Shown here: piece after piece, positions 8,961-17,482 of the stretch
Numbering within the stretch: position 1 is the first letter of the stretch
Layout: every line of letters begins with the position of its first letter
Assembly: GCA_050954285.1 (NCBI GenBank)
Contig: JBPBPL010000019.1
Coordinates: 28,044 to 92,043 of the forward strand
Reading direction: 5' to 3'
Origin: Mucilaginibacter_A sp050954285
GTDB lineage: Bacteria > Bacteroidota > Bacteroidia > Sphingobacteriales > Sphingobacteriaceae
DNA length: 64,000 nt
Notes under the pieces: generated by a model
What the model was told of the DNA's origin: nothing
What the model saw: the letters and a program-made list of their open reading frames with translations, nothing else
Databases searched by the model: none
Made by a program: the position numbers and the translations under genes

Positions 8961-9585
8961 TTTTCTGCTCAAATACTTTCCCAGTTTAACGCTCCGGCAG
9001 CAGGAGCAATTTCATCAGTTGCAGCAGTTGTACAGTTTTTGGAACGGGCAGATCAATGTTATTTCCCGCAAGGATATTGATTTGCTGTATGAGCGGCATG
9101 TGCTGCATTCGCTCGGGATCGCCAAAATCATCGGTTTTCTGCCCAGAGAAAATATACTTGATGTAGGCACCGGCGGCGGATTTCCCGGTATTCCCTTAGC
9201 TATATTATTTCCCGAAACTCAATTTTATTTGGTTGATTCCATTGGCAAAAAAATTAAGGTGGTAAAAGAAGTATCGCAAGCTTTAGGTCTGCAAAACCTG
9301 AAAGCAACACATGCCCGGGCAGAAGAAATTAATGAAAAGTTTGATTTTGTAGTTTCCCGCGCAGTTACGCAGTTGAAAGATTTTTATCCCTGGGTGAAAA
9401 ACAAATTTAACAAGCAATCCAAAAATCAGCTTAAAAACGGAATTCTGTATTTAAAAGGAGGTGATCTGACTCAGGAAATTGTTGATTCTGGTTTGCAGGT
9501 ACAACAATTTGAGTTGAGTAAATTTTTTGAAGAGGATTTTTTCGAGACAAAAAAAGTAATTTATATATCCGCTCAAGATCAGTAA
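8950..9585 (+). CDS. rsmG: 16S rRNA (guanine-527 N7) methyltransferase
   Basis: Methylates G527 of 16S rRNA using S-adenosylmethionine. The 211-aa protein has the SAM-binding motif NILDVGTGGGFPGIPLAIL at about 73-91, the second-strand acidic block FYLVDSIGKKIKVV and the conserved FDFVVSRAVTQL. Upstream, NVISRKDIDLLYERHVLHSL is the RsmG signature. The start is a GTG at 8950 that overlaps the sigma factor stop by 11 bases; no ATG fits before the conserved N-terminus. Bases 9591-9610 after the stop contain a weak copy of the dispersed motif (GGTATAAAAGAAGCC). Confidence 0.93.
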   Translation: MTSDFLLKYFPSLTLRQQEQFHQLQQLYSFWNGQINVISRKDIDLLYERHVLHSLGIAKIIGFLPRENILDVGTGGGFPGIPLAILFPETQFYLVDSIGKKIKVVKEVSQALGLQNLKATHARAEEINEKFDFVVSRAVTQLKDFYPWVKNKFNKQSKNQLKNGILYLKGGDLTQEIVDSGLQVQQFELSKFFEEDFFETKKVIYISAQDQ

Positions 9586-9651
9586 TTTTTCTGGTATAAA
9601 AGAAGCCTGTTTTCTATTCTAAATAATTATTTAATTTAGAAGAAAAATATA

Positions 9652-10749
9652 ATGCCTTTACTTAGCCAGCTTGCTTTAACTTTCGTTCCTGGAATTGGAG
9701 ACGTACTTGCCAAAAACTTAATCAGTTATTGTGGCTGTGCCGAAGAAATCTTTAAAACCTCGCGCCATAAACTGTTGCAGATTCCTGGCATCGGCCCAAA
9801 AATGACTGCATCCATTCTGAATTCTGACTGCCATAAGCGGGCAGAACAAGAACTTCAGTTTATTGAAAAAAATAAAATTCAGGCCATTTTTTATACTGAT
9901 GCGACTTATCCTAAAAGGTTAAAAGCCTGTGTGGATTCTCCAATGATGCTATATTTTAAAGGAGAAACTGATTTGAACCGGCAACGCATCATCAGTGTAG
10001 TAGGTACCCGCAAAGCAACCAGTTATGGGCGGCAGTTGTGCGAAGAATTAGTGGATTCACTTAAAATTTACGATGTAACCGTTATCAGCGGATTGGCTTA
10101 TGGTATTGATGTTTGTGCACATAAAGCATGCATAAAACACCAAATTTCTACGGTTGGTATTTTGGGTCATGGCTTGGATAGATTATATCCTTCCCAACAC
10201 CAAAGCATAGCCGAAAAAATGTTAGGCAACGGTGGCCTGCTTACCGAATTTCCATCGCAAACAAATCCAGACCGGGAGAATTTCCCCAAACGAAACCGCA
10301 TTGTAGCAGGCATGGCCGATGCAACAATTGTAGTGGAAGCCAGTATTAAAGGCGGGGCTTTAATTACTGCAGAAATTGCCAACTCTTATAACCGGGATGT
10401 TTTTACTTTTCCGGGAAGGATAGGGGATGAGTTTTCTGAAGGATGTAATTTTCTGGTTCGATTTAACAAAGCCGGATTATTAACAAGCTATGCAGATTTG
10501 GCTGAACAAATGGGCTGGCTAGATCAGGTTTTACCTATCAAAAAACAGCAGTTGCTTTTCCCGTTGGATTTAACTTCCGAAGAAAAACAAATTTTTAACA
10601 TATTGGAGTCCAGCGGCCAGATCGGAATTGATGATCTGGCATTAAAAACAAATTTGCCGTTAAGCATTTTGGCCATGAACCTGCTAAATCTGGAAATGCA
10701 AGGATTGGTACGTGCTTTACCCGGTAAATATTATAATTTGATTCGATAG
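9652..10749 (+). CDS. dprA: DNA-processing protein DprA
   Basis: Protects incoming single-stranded DNA and loads RecA in natural transformation. The 365-aa protein has an N-terminal helix-hairpin-helix part (LLQIPGIGPKMTASIL), the Rossmann DprA core (VVGTRKATSYGRQLCEEL, SGLAYGIDVCAHKACI, FPKRNRIVAGMADATIVVEASIKGGALITAEIA) and a C-terminal winged-helix domain (about 300-365). Most bacteria carry dprA whether or not they are competent, so it does not by itself show competence. It is nevertheless relevant because this window is full of a motif with the architecture of a DNA uptake sequence. Convergent with sixA 18 bases downstream. Confidence 0.95.
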   Translation: MPLLSQLALTFVPGIGDVLAKNLISYCGCAEEIFKTSRHKLLQIPGIGPKMTASILNSDCHKRAEQELQFIEKNKIQAIFYTDATYPKRLKACVDSPMMLYFKGETDLNRQRIISVVGTRKATSYGRQLCEELVDSLKIYDVTVISGLAYGIDVCAHKACIKHQISTVGILGHGLDRLYPSQHQSIAEKMLGNGGLLTEFPSQTNPDRENFPKRNRIVAGMADATIVVEASIKGGALITAEIANSYNRDVFTFPGRIGDEFSEGCNFLVRFNKAGLLTSYADLAEQMGWLDQVLPIKKQQLLFPLDLTSEEKQIFNILESSGQIGIDDLALKTNLPLSILAMNLLNLEMQGLVRALPGKYYNLIR

Positions 10750-10767
10750 ATTTTAAGGAAACCGGTA

Positions 10768-11226
10768 TTACAGCAACGTTCCGGTATTGTTGCTCACTTC
10801 GGCCCAACTGTCTACCGTTAATTCAATTTCAACCCAGGAACTGGTTGGAATAGTGGTAATATCACCAGTGAGATAATACAGTAAATTACTGACACCAGGA
10901 TTATGCCCGACCAAACAAACAACTTCGTCCTCATTATCAAGTTGAGTAACTATTTTTAATAAAGTTTCTGCACTGGCTTCGAAAATTTTATCGTTCACAA
11001 CTGCATCATCAAAGCCAAAAGTAGCAGCAAAAATATGAGCTGTATTTAATGCGCGTAAAGCCGGACTAGTTATGATTAAACCCGGAGCAGTAATATTATT
11101 CAGTAACAAAGCTGCCATTTTTGCGGCGTCCTGCTTGCCTGCATTGGTTAAATCACGATCAAAATCACTGATTTTATTTGTTTCTGGTTCTGCTTCTCCA
11201 TGACGGATCAGGATTAATTTTTTCAT
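10768..11226 (-). CDS. SixA-type histidine phosphatase
   Basis: A 152-aa member of the phosphoglycerate mutase-like branch, with the catalytic LILIRHGEAEP at the N-terminus and the second histidine in VCLVGHNPGVSNLL. SixA proteins remove phosphate from histidine phosphotransfer domains; an Hpt protein is encoded 6 kb away, but a link is only inference. The start is taken at 11226 (MKKLILIRHGE). An ATG at 11241 in the same frame would add MLLLP, but those five codons are a copy of the dispersed motif (ATGCTTCTTTTACC) and are unlikely to be native coding sequence. Confidence 0.88.
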   Translation of the reverse strand: MKKLILIRHGEAEPETNKISDFDRDLTNAGKQDAAKMAALLLNNITAPGLIITSPALRALNTAHIFAATFGFDDAVVNDKIFEASAETLLKIVTQLDNEDEVVCLVGHNPGVSNLLYYLTGDITTIPTSSWVEIELTVDSWAEVSNNTGTLL

Positions 11227-11227
11227 T

Positions 11228-11242
11228 GGTAAAAGAAGCATT
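11228..11242 (+). repeat. GATAAAAGAAGCATC motif copy at sixA start
   Basis: GGTAAAAGAAGCATT lies between the stop of the beta-barrel gene and the sixA ATG on the minus strand. It overlaps the TAA stop of the upstream gene and creates a spurious in-frame ATG before sixA. Confidence 0.8.
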
Positions 11243-11921
11243 ACTTGTTGTTGAACAGGTATGAAACGGCAATGCCGAAAACTTTATTGCGCGTTTTAAT
11301 ATTCACATCGTCATATACTCCTGGCGTAGCAATGTCTCTCAATCCGTATTCATAATTCAGCTCGAAACCAACTCCGTGCAGCAAGCGAATTTCAGCCCGT
11401 AAATTTAAACCGTAATCGGTGCGTTTGTAGTCACTATTTTCATCGTTTCCAAAATAAACTCGATTAGTGCCATCAATCGGCGAATCAAAAATAATTCCGG
11501 ATAACGAGTATTGCCCTGCAATGCCATAAGCAGCATAAGGCCCTCCACCTAAAAAAATTGTGCCTGCTTTAGTGGGTAGTTTGTACAAAAAGTTGACCGG
11601 GATTTCCAAATAATACAAGCGCGTATTTTTCCGTCGGTTAGTGCTGGTTTCCGGGTTGATGTATGTATCAATTCCTCCTTTGCCATCCAAAATTAAACCG
11701 GTTTGAATGGCAAATTTTTGCCATCCAATCTCCGTTACCTCACCAAACTTGATGTTACCATAGTTTTTAGATTGATAAGAAGAGGTAGTAGGGTTGTTAT
11801 AAGCACCAATTGAGGCAAAATTGATACCTGCTTTAGCGCCGAACTTAACGGTTTGTGCCTTAAGCGGCAGATACAGCATTTCTAAAACCATACTTATCAA
11901 AAGCCATTTCTTCAACATCAT
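11241..11921 (-). CDS. outer-membrane beta-barrel protein (PorT-like family)
   Basis: A 226-aa protein with a signal peptide (cleavage probably after LPLKAQ) followed by the alternating pattern of an eight-stranded barrel. It starts TVKFGAKAGINFASIG and ends in GIAVSYLFNNK, a terminal strand ending close to an aromatic residue, typical of Bacteroidota outer-membrane proteins of the PF13568 type. Function beyond a small outer-membrane barrel is not predictable. It shares its last base with the motif copy that precedes sixA. Start could be either of two tandem ATG codons (11921 or 11918). Confidence 0.82.
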   Translation of the reverse strand: MMLKKWLLISMVLEMLYLPLKAQTVKFGAKAGINFASIGAYNNPTTSSYQSKNYGNIKFGEVTEIGWQKFAIQTGLILDGKGGIDTYINPETSTNRRKNTRLYYLEIPVNFLYKLPTKAGTIFLGGGPYAAYGIAGQYSLSGIIFDSPIDGTNRVYFGNDENSDYKRTDYGLNLRAEIRLLHGVGFELNYEYGLRDIATPGVYDDVNIKTRNKVFGIAVSYLFNNK

Positions 11922-11959
11922 CGTTTAATTATAGCAAGCAAATTAGAATAAATTTTACG

Positions 11960-12967
11960 TTAAGAGGCATTATTTGCAAAATTGATCAGCTGCTCATCCG
12001 GAATATCTTTCATACACTTAAAATGTCCCAACGGACATTTTTCCAGGCCAAATTTAGAGCAAGGGCGGCAATACAAATCAACCTCAATTACTTCGGCATT
12101 TTTTGCCTGATAAGGCCATACGCCAACCAGTTCCGGTGCTGTACTGCCCCAAACAGAAGCAACCGGCCTGTCAAAAGCTTCGGCAATATGCGTTAAACCG
12201 GTATCAAAGCCAATTACTTTTTTAGCCTGGGTTAATAAAAAAACCGATTGGTCAAGCGTTATTTTCCCGCAGGAATTATAAGTTTTTATGCCAGTAAAAG
12301 AAGCAATTTCCTCGCCGTTGCTATAAACATCATCACCGCCAAGCAATACAATCGGAAGATTAATCTGCTGGCAAATTTGTGCCACTTTCTCATTCGGCAT
12401 CCGCTTGGTAAAATGTGTGGCACCAATAATAAATACCACATAATCTGGCAGGTGAGAAGCAGGGAGCAAATCAGCCAAAACATATTGCTGTTTTAAATAA
12501 TAATTGATTGGCAAACCATCATTCTGAATGCCTAAAAATGCAACGGTTTCCAGATAACGATCAACCAGATGCTTGTCTGAAATGAAATTCCACTTCCATT
12601 TTAAAAAAAGCCATTTCTGTAAAGGTTGTTTTTTGAAGGTAGAAGCAGGAATACCGGTTTTAAATTTGATAATAGCCGTGCGCAAATTATTATGCAGATC
12701 AATCAGGTAATCGTATTTTTCGGCTTTGATCTCGCGGATGGTATCATTCAGATTTTCCTGCAATAAAAGAAGCTTGTCCAGGTAAGGATTGCCTTCGTAA
12801 ATATATTTGAAATTAGGCTTCGTCAAAAAATGGATCTCCGCACCGGGTAACTGCAGTTTCAAACAGCGCACTACTGGCGTAGTATAAATAATATCGCCCA
12901 TCGAACTCAATCGGATCACCAGAATTTTGAGCGGTTTTTGTAAGTCAGGTTTCACTTCAAAAAACAT
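11960..12967 (-). CDS. glycosyltransferase family 9 (heptosyltransferase-like)
   Basis: A 335-aa GT9 enzyme: the N-terminal block ILVIRLSSMGDIIYTTPVVRCL and the C-terminal nucleotide-sugar block GFDTGLTHIAEAFDRPVASVWGSTAP are both characteristic. It likely transfers heptose or another sugar to the lipopolysaccharide core. A Cys cluster near the end (YCRPCSKFGLEKCPLGHFKCM) is common in Bacteroidota GT9 proteins. The codons for ASFTGIKT at about 222-229 carry a copy of the dispersed motif. Two bases from the PolX stop, so probably in one operon with it. Confidence 0.9.
   Translation of the reverse strand: MFFEVKPDLQKPLKILVIRLSSMGDIIYTTPVVRCLKLQLPGAEIHFLTKPNFKYIYEGNPYLDKLLLLQENLNDTIREIKAEKYDYLIDLHNNLRTAIIKFKTGIPASTFKKQPLQKWLFLKWKWNFISDKHLVDRYLETVAFLGIQNDGLPINYYLKQQYVLADLLPASHLPDYVVFIIGATHFTKRMPNEKVAQICQQINLPIVLLGGDDVYSNGEEIASFTGIKTYNSCGKITLDQSVFLLTQAKKVIGFDTGLTHIAEAFDRPVASVWGSTAPELVGVWPYQAKNAEVIEVDLYCRPCSKFGLEKCPLGHFKCMKDIPDEQLINFANNAS
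12281..12307 (+). repeat. GATAAAAGAAGCATC motif copy inside the GT9 gene
   Basis: AGTTTTTATGC followed by CAGTAAAAGAAGCAAT: tail plus core with two mismatches, read in frame on the minus strand as ASFTGIKT. Nearly the same coding block occurs in polX at 14148, which encodes NASFTGIKT. Confidence 0.65.
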
Positions 12968-12969
12968 AA

Positions 12970-14676
12970 TTAAAGTGCAATGCTTCTTTTATCAACTAAA
13001 AATTTTTCTTTTTTCGATTTGAAAAAAGTAGCTATTTCACTGGCTGATAATGCATTCAAACACATTTCTTTGGATAAACCGCCTTTGCGCGCCACATGGA
13101 TGCCGTAATGCATATCCCACAAACCAGTTGTGCGGTGCGCATCGGGATTGATGGAAAGCCAAACGCCTTTTTCCAACGCATACTGGTGCCAGCGCCAATC
13201 CAGATCTAAACGCAACGGGTTTGCATTAATTTCAATCACCACGCCATTGGCTGCGCAAGCGTCAATCATTTTTTTATAGTCAATTGGATAACCATTGCGG
13301 CTCAGCAATAATCTTCCGGTTGGATGGCCGAGAATTGTAGTGTATTGGTTTTCAATGGCTTTGATCAAACGTTCCATCGCTTTTTCTTCGCTCATCCGCA
13401 AATTGGAATGCACGGAAGCCACCACAAAATCGAATTTCTCCAATATTTCGTTTGGATAATCCAGCGAGCCGTCACTCAAAATATCAGATTCAATTCCTTT
13501 AAAAATTTTAAAATTCTGAATTTTTTTGTTGATCGAATTCACTTCTTCCATTTGCTGCAAAACGCGTTCGATGCTTAAACCGCTGGCATAAAAAGCACTT
13601 TTACTATGATCGCAAATGCCAAAATATTCCAGTTTTAGCTGATCGCGGCTATACATCGCCATCTCTTCCAGCGTGTTCACGCCATCGCTCCAGGTGCTGT
13701 GGTTATGCAGCGTTCCTTTCAAATCTTTAAAAGTAATCAGTTCCGGTAATTTTCCGGTGGATGCTTTTTCTATCCAGTATTTTCCTTCCCGAAGTTCCGG
13801 TTCGATGAAAGGCAAGCCCGCTTTCTGATAAATCTCTTCTTCTGATTTGGGTTTAAAATCATCAGCTGCAATTCGTGAAAGCACATTTTGCACATGTTCC
13901 GGATCGCCGGTTTCTACAAATAAAGTTTTAATAAAATCATTTGGATCACCAAAAACCAGCTTTACCGCCATGCCATGTTCGGTTTTGCCCTGCCAGTTGC
14001 TTGTTTCTTTTACCGAAAAAGTCAGGTAGGAAACTTCGCTCAAACCAGAAAATAAAGCTTCCTGATTTTCCGCAGCAATTACCACAACCAGCTCATCTAC
14101 AATTTCCAGTTTCCGGCGGAATTGTCCGGCCGATGCTGTTTTTATGCCAGTAAAAGAAGCATTCAGGTTTTGCAGCAAATCATGTTCGATCGCTTCAGCT
14201 TGCGCATACAGGAATTTTCCTTGAGAAGCAATATCAAACTCAATCGTTTTTTTGATTTGTTCCTGCGTTTTCAATCCGAAACCTTTGGCCTCGATCAGCC
14301 GGTTTTCATTACAGGCATAGTACAGTTCGCCCACAGAATCAATGTGCAATTCGTGCCAAATAGTTACAATCTTTTTCGGACCGATACCTTTAATACGCAG
14401 CATATCAATAATGCCGGCCGGCGTTTTATCTATATAATTTTCGGTTTCTTTCAGGTTGCCGGTTTCCAGCAGTTCGGCAATTTTTATGGCGATACTTTTT
14501 CCGATGCCATCAATTGCATCCAGTTCGGCCAATGTTTTTCCGGCTAATGGAAAAGGCAATTTATCTGCCTTAAAAGCAGCATTGGCTATGGATTTTATTT
14601 TGAAGGGATTCTCTTCATGCAGCTCCATCAGTTGCGACAGAAAGCGGAGATGGCGGGAAATTTGTTTATTCTCCAT
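12970..14676 (-). CDS. PolX-like DNA polymerase/PHP-domain protein
   Basis: A 568-aa protein with two helix-hairpin-helix motifs (AIDGIGKSIAIKIAELL, LRIKGIGPKKIVTIW), a family X nucleotidyltransferase region and a C-terminal PHP phosphoesterase (TLHNHSTWSDG, FGICDHSKSA, LGHPTGRLL, INPDAHR). Bacterial PolX enzymes fill gaps in base-excision repair with 3'-5' nuclease activity from PHP. Here the usual polymerase VGDxD motif after GSxRR reads IVDELVV, so one catalytic aspartate seems missing while PHP is intact. Start chosen at 14676 (MENKQISRHL); an ATG at 14727 would translate a motif copy. Three copies of the dispersed motif touch this gene: in the leader, at codons 172-182, and in the last codons (LVDKRSIAL). 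Confidence 0.88.
   Translation of the reverse strand: MENKQISRHLRFLSQLMELHEENPFKIKSIANAAFKADKLPFPLAGKTLAELDAIDGIGKSIAIKIAELLETGNLKETENYIDKTPAGIIDMLRIKGIGPKKIVTIWHELHIDSVGELYYACNENRLIEAKGFGLKTQEQIKKTIEFDIASQGKFLYAQAEAIEHDLLQNLNASFTGIKTASAGQFRRKLEIVDELVVVIAAENQEALFSGLSEVSYLTFSVKETSNWQGKTEHGMAVKLVFGDPNDFIKTLFVETGDPEHVQNVLSRIAADDFKPKSEEEIYQKAGLPFIEPELREGKYWIEKASTGKLPELITFKDLKGTLHNHSTWSDGVNTLEEMAMYSRDQLKLEYFGICDHSKSAFYASGLSIERVLQQMEEVNSINKKIQNFKIFKGIESDILSDGSLDYPNEILEKFDFVVASVHSNLRMSEEKAMERLIKAIENQYTTILGHPTGRLLLSRNGYPIDYKKMIDACAANGVVIEINANPLRLDLDWRWHQYALEKGVWLSINPDAHRTTGLWDMHYGIHVARKGGLSKEMCLNALSASEIATFFKSKKEKFLVDKRSIAL
12979..13007 (-). repeat. GATAAAAGAAGCATC motif copy, C-terminal codons of PolX
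   Basis: Minus-strand reading AAATTTTTAGTT then GATAAAAGAAGCATT, a full-length copy with an excellent tail. It supplies the codons for FLVDKRSI just before the stop at 12970. Confidence 0.8.
14132..14164. repeat. inverted pair of motif cores inside polX
   Basis: GATGCTGTTTTTATG (14132-14146) faces CAGTAAAAGAAGCATTC (14148-14164). The two cores are inverted, share their tails, and mix the AACAG and GAAG forms. On the coding strand the pair encodes NASFTGIKTAS, just before the GSxRR-like motif of the polymerase region. Confidence 0.65.
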
Positions 14677-14701
14677 AAAAATAGTCGGTAAAAGAAGCAT
14701 C
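14674..14701 (+). repeat. GATAAAAGAAGCATC motif copy, polX leader
   Basis: Tail CATAAAAATAGTC then a perfect GGTAAAAGAAGCATC core at 14687-14701. On the minus strand the tail ends exactly at the polX ATG (14676). Confidence 0.82.
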
Positions 14702-14706
14702 AAAAA

Positions 14707-14740
14707 TACAAAAGCCGCCTTGTGCAAGGCGGCTTTTGTA
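14707..14740 (-). terminator. rho-independent terminator downstream of sppA
   Basis: TACAAAAGCCGCCTTG and CAAGGCGGCTTTTGTA form a 16-bp perfect stem with a minimal TG centre; a T-rich stretch follows on the minus strand. It ends the sppA transcript (stop at 14760) before the polX leader. Confidence 0.85.
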
Positions 14741-14759
14741 AATATTATTTTAGAATATT

Positions 14760-16520
14760 TTAGTGGATTTCGAGCGTGTATGGCATCCGCATTTGCGCTC
14801 CGCTGTATTTTAAGATCGTTTGCAGATCGTTGTAATAACGGTAACTCTCGCCCAATTCCTGCTTCATCATATATGTTTTGGCTTCGGAAGCGAAACCTGC
14901 ACCAAAGTTTTCGAGTAATGATTTTTGCTCTGGATAAGTAACCAATTTATAATCGGAAATTTTTGCTTTGGCTGCTGCAGAACGAATGGCCGCATCTAAT
15001 CCGCCCAAACGATCAACCAAACCAATTTTTAAAGCTTGCGAGCCGGTCCACACACGGCCCTGGCCAATGCTGTCAATATATTTCTGTGTTTTTTTTCGTC
15101 CTGCTGCAACTGCGCCGGTAAAATCTAAATAACCATGATTTACCTGATCCTGCAAAATTGCTCTTTCTTCCGGATTTAGCGGACGGGTTACATCGCCCAG
15201 ATCAGCAAATTTTCCGGTTTTTACGCCATCAAAAGTAACACCCAGTTTCTGGTTCAAAAAGTTTTTCATGTTCGGCAAAATCGCAAAAATACCAATGGAA
15301 CCAGTGATGGTATTGGGCTGCGCAAAAATAGAATCCGCAGCACAAGCCATATAATAACCACCGGAAGCGGCCACATCGCCCATAGAAACGATTACTGGTT
15401 TCACTTTTTTGGTTATGGCAACTTCCCGCCACAACACATCAGAAGCCAGTGAACTGCCGCCTGGCGAGTTGATGCGCAACACAACAGCTTTTACTTTTTT
15501 ATCCAAGCGTGCTTTGCGGATGGCTCTGGAAATCCCTTCTGAACCGATAGAATTATCATCGCCTTCGCCACTGCCAATATCTCCGGAAGCATAAATTACA
15601 GCAATACGAGTGTTGGATGAACCTTTATCTTTATTTTCATCCGGCTGGTTGTAATCTGAGAGTTCAACCATGTCCAGATTATCGTTTTGATCCGTTCCGG
15701 TACGTTGTTTTAGTTCGGTCAGGATTTCATCTTTATATTTTAATCCGTCAATCAACTTGTATTTCAAAGCATCTTCCGGATATTTTATTTTTAATGCATT
15801 AGCAATATTAAACAGCGAATCTTTGTTCAATTTACGGCTTTTGCCAATATTGGTAAGGAAATAATCGTACAAAGAACCCATATATGAGTTGACTTGCAAG
15901 CGGTTGGCATCGCTCATTTTATCCAGAATAAATGGCTCGACCGCACTTTTAAAGGTTCCTACTTTAATAACTTGTGCTTCGATGCCTAATTTTTCAAGCG
16001 CACCTTTAAAAAAGCTGTATTGCGAACTGAAACCGCGAAACTCAAAAATTCCTTTTGGATTGATATAAATTTTATCAGCAACAGAAGCTAAATAATAAGC
16101 ACCCTGTGTGTAAATTTCACCATAAGCCAACACAAATTTGCCTGATTTTTTGAAATCGATCAACGCATTACGAATTTCCTCCGTGGTTGCCTCACCCGAA
16201 AGCATATAGCTTTCATCCAAGTAAATCCCTTTAATATTACTGTCGTTTTTTGCTCTTTTGATACTGGCTAAAATATCATTCAACCCGATTGACTTTTTTA
16301 CGCTAAGGTTTAGAAACGGAATACCGGAAAGCGGATTGGCCGAAGTGCGTTCTTTAATGGCATAATTAAATGCCAGCCGCAGTACAGAATTAGCTCCAAC
16401 TTCTGTTTTTTTATCGCTTCCGGCAGAGGAAATCAAACCAAAAATGACGAAAGTAAAAATGACCAGACAGAGTAAAACGCCGATGATCGTGGCAAAAACA
16501 TATTTGAAAAACTGTTTCAT
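14760..16520 (-). CDS. sppA: signal peptide peptidase SppA, 67K type
   Basis: Degrades signal peptides left in the inner membrane. The 586-aa protein has one N-terminal anchor (YVFATIIGVLLCLVIFTFVIFGLI) and two tandem ClpP-like domains. The catalytic lysine is in the first domain (VGTFKSAVEPF, about 203) and the serine in the second (MGDVAASGGYYMACAADSI, about 385), as in the long E. coli type. A separate terminator follows it, so it is probably a single-gene unit. A TAAGTTTG sequence 21 bases before the start is a candidate -7 element. Confidence 0.95.
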   Translation of the reverse strand: MKQFFKYVFATIIGVLLCLVIFTFVIFGLISSAGSDKKTEVGANSVLRLAFNYAIKERTSANPLSGIPFLNLSVKKSIGLNDILASIKRAKNDSNIKGIYLDESYMLSGEATTEEIRNALIDFKKSGKFVLAYGEIYTQGAYYLASVADKIYINPKGIFEFRGFSSQYSFFKGALEKLGIEAQVIKVGTFKSAVEPFILDKMSDANRLQVNSYMGSLYDYFLTNIGKSRKLNKDSLFNIANALKIKYPEDALKYKLIDGLKYKDEILTELKQRTGTDQNDNLDMVELSDYNQPDENKDKGSSNTRIAVIYASGDIGSGEGDDNSIGSEGISRAIRKARLDKKVKAVVLRINSPGGSSLASDVLWREVAITKKVKPVIVSMGDVAASGGYYMACAADSIFAQPNTITGSIGIFAILPNMKNFLNQKLGVTFDGVKTGKFADLGDVTRPLNPEERAILQDQVNHGYLDFTGAVAAGRKKTQKYIDSIGQGRVWTGSQALKIGLVDRLGGLDAAIRSAAAKAKISDYKLVTYPEQKSLLENFGAGFASEAKTYMMKQELGESYRYYNDLQTILKYSGAQMRMPYTLEIH

Positions 16521-16540
16521 TTAAAAGCTATTCTTTTTTG

Positions 16541-16548
16541 CAAACTTA
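16541..16548 (-). promoter_or_regulatory. possible -7 promoter element of sppA
   Basis: On the minus strand the sequence reads TAAGTTTG, matching TAnnTTTG, 21 bases upstream of the sppA ATG. A convincing -33 element was not found. Confidence 0.3.
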
Positions 16549-16600
16549 GCAAAACGGTAACGTTAAATGTTAGAGCTTTGTCCATATAATTTGTTACAAC

Positions 16601-17089
16601 ATGCAAAAAGTATATCTTTTATTGGGGAGTAATTTAGGCGATAGAAATGAGTACCTAAAAGAAGCATTACAGCATTTAAAGAACGATGTTGGCAGGATTG
16701 TACGCGTTTCCTCAGTTTACGAAACCCAATCCTGGGGCGTAGCAGATTTGCCTGATTATCTAAATCAGGTAGTAGAAATGGAAACACTGTTTTTACCGCA
16801 GGAAATTTTAAAAAAAACTCAATTTATTGAAGAAATATTGCATCGGGAAAGAACAAAAAAATGGGATTCCCGTACAATTGACATCGATGTTTTATTTTTC
16901 GGAACGGAAGTAATTGATCTGCCCCAACTGAAAATACCACATCCGCAAATTCAAAATCGTTTGTTTACATTAGTGCCACTAAATGAGCTGATACCCAACT
17001 TTATGCACCCGGTGCTTAAAAAAACGATACATGAATTAAGGCAGGAAGTGCAAGACGACTTGCCGGTTAAAAAATTTGCTTTTTATTAA
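16601..17089 (+). CDS. folK: 2-amino-4-hydroxy-6-hydroxymethyldihydropteridine diphosphokinase
   Basis: Transfers pyrophosphate to the pterin in folate synthesis. The 162-aa protein opens with KVYLLLGSNLGDRNEYLKEALQHL, has the substrate block VYETQSWG and the metal-binding signature RTIDIDVLFFG, then the PHPQIQNRLFTLVPLNELIP block, all diagnostic of HPPK. It is shorter than bifunctional forms and has no aldolase fused. Diverges from sppA. The codons LKEAL carry TAAAAGAAGCA, probably by chance because that peptide is conserved in the family. Confidence 0.95.
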   Translation: MQKVYLLLGSNLGDRNEYLKEALQHLKNDVGRIVRVSSVYETQSWGVADLPDYLNQVVEMETLFLPQEILKKTQFIEEILHRERTKKWDSRTIDIDVLFFGTEVIDLPQLKIPHPQIQNRLFTLVPLNELIPNFMHPVLKKTIHELRQEVQDDLPVKKFAFY

Positions 17090-17107
17090 ATAGATTATAT
17101 TGATTGT

Positions 17108-17482
17108 ATGAATACTCAAAGCAGCGAACAAGATTTTGACTTGTCTTTTTTAGAAGAAATTGCCGATGGAAACAAAGAATTCCTGATTGAATCTATTGAT
17201 ATGTTTTTGGTGCAGACGCCGGAGATTTTCAGCAGTATTTCGCAGGCTATTGCTACTAAAGATTGGGTTACCACGGCCTCGCTTGCACATAAAGTAAAAT
17301 CAAACCTCGGTTTTTTTGGGATGGACCGTATTAAAAACGAGATGCAGGAAGTAGAAATTAATGCCAAAGACGGTGGCACAGATCCATCTCTGGCTGTTAA
17401 ATTTGAGTCCACAAAAAAAGCTGTCCTAAAAACAGTAGAACAGCTTTATCAGATTAAAAAACAGATTGAGGCAGAAGTTTAA
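17108..17482 (+). CDS. Hpt (histidine phosphotransfer) domain protein
   Basis: A 124-aa stand-alone Hpt domain, made of helices with the phosphorylated histidine in SLAHKVKSNLGFFGM (about H61). Such proteins carry phosphate between hybrid histidine kinases and response regulators. No kinase or regulator is encoded nearby, so it probably serves as a shared relay. Follows folK by 18 bases and may be read through from it; overlaps purS by 4 bases at the convergent end. Confidence 0.85.
   Translation: MNTQSSEQDFDLSFLEEIADGNKEFLIESIDMFLVQTPEIFSSISQAIATKDWVTTASLAHKVKSNLGFFGMDRIKNEMQEVEINAKDGGTDPSLAVKFESTKKAVLKTVEQLYQIKKQIEAEV

Noticed and set aside
16654..16670. TAAAAGAAGCA in folK (codons LKEAL)
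   Set aside because: The peptide YLKEALQHL is a family pattern of HPPK and there is no A/T tail before the core, so it may be chance. Not listed as a motif copy, though counted in the raw 11-mer total.
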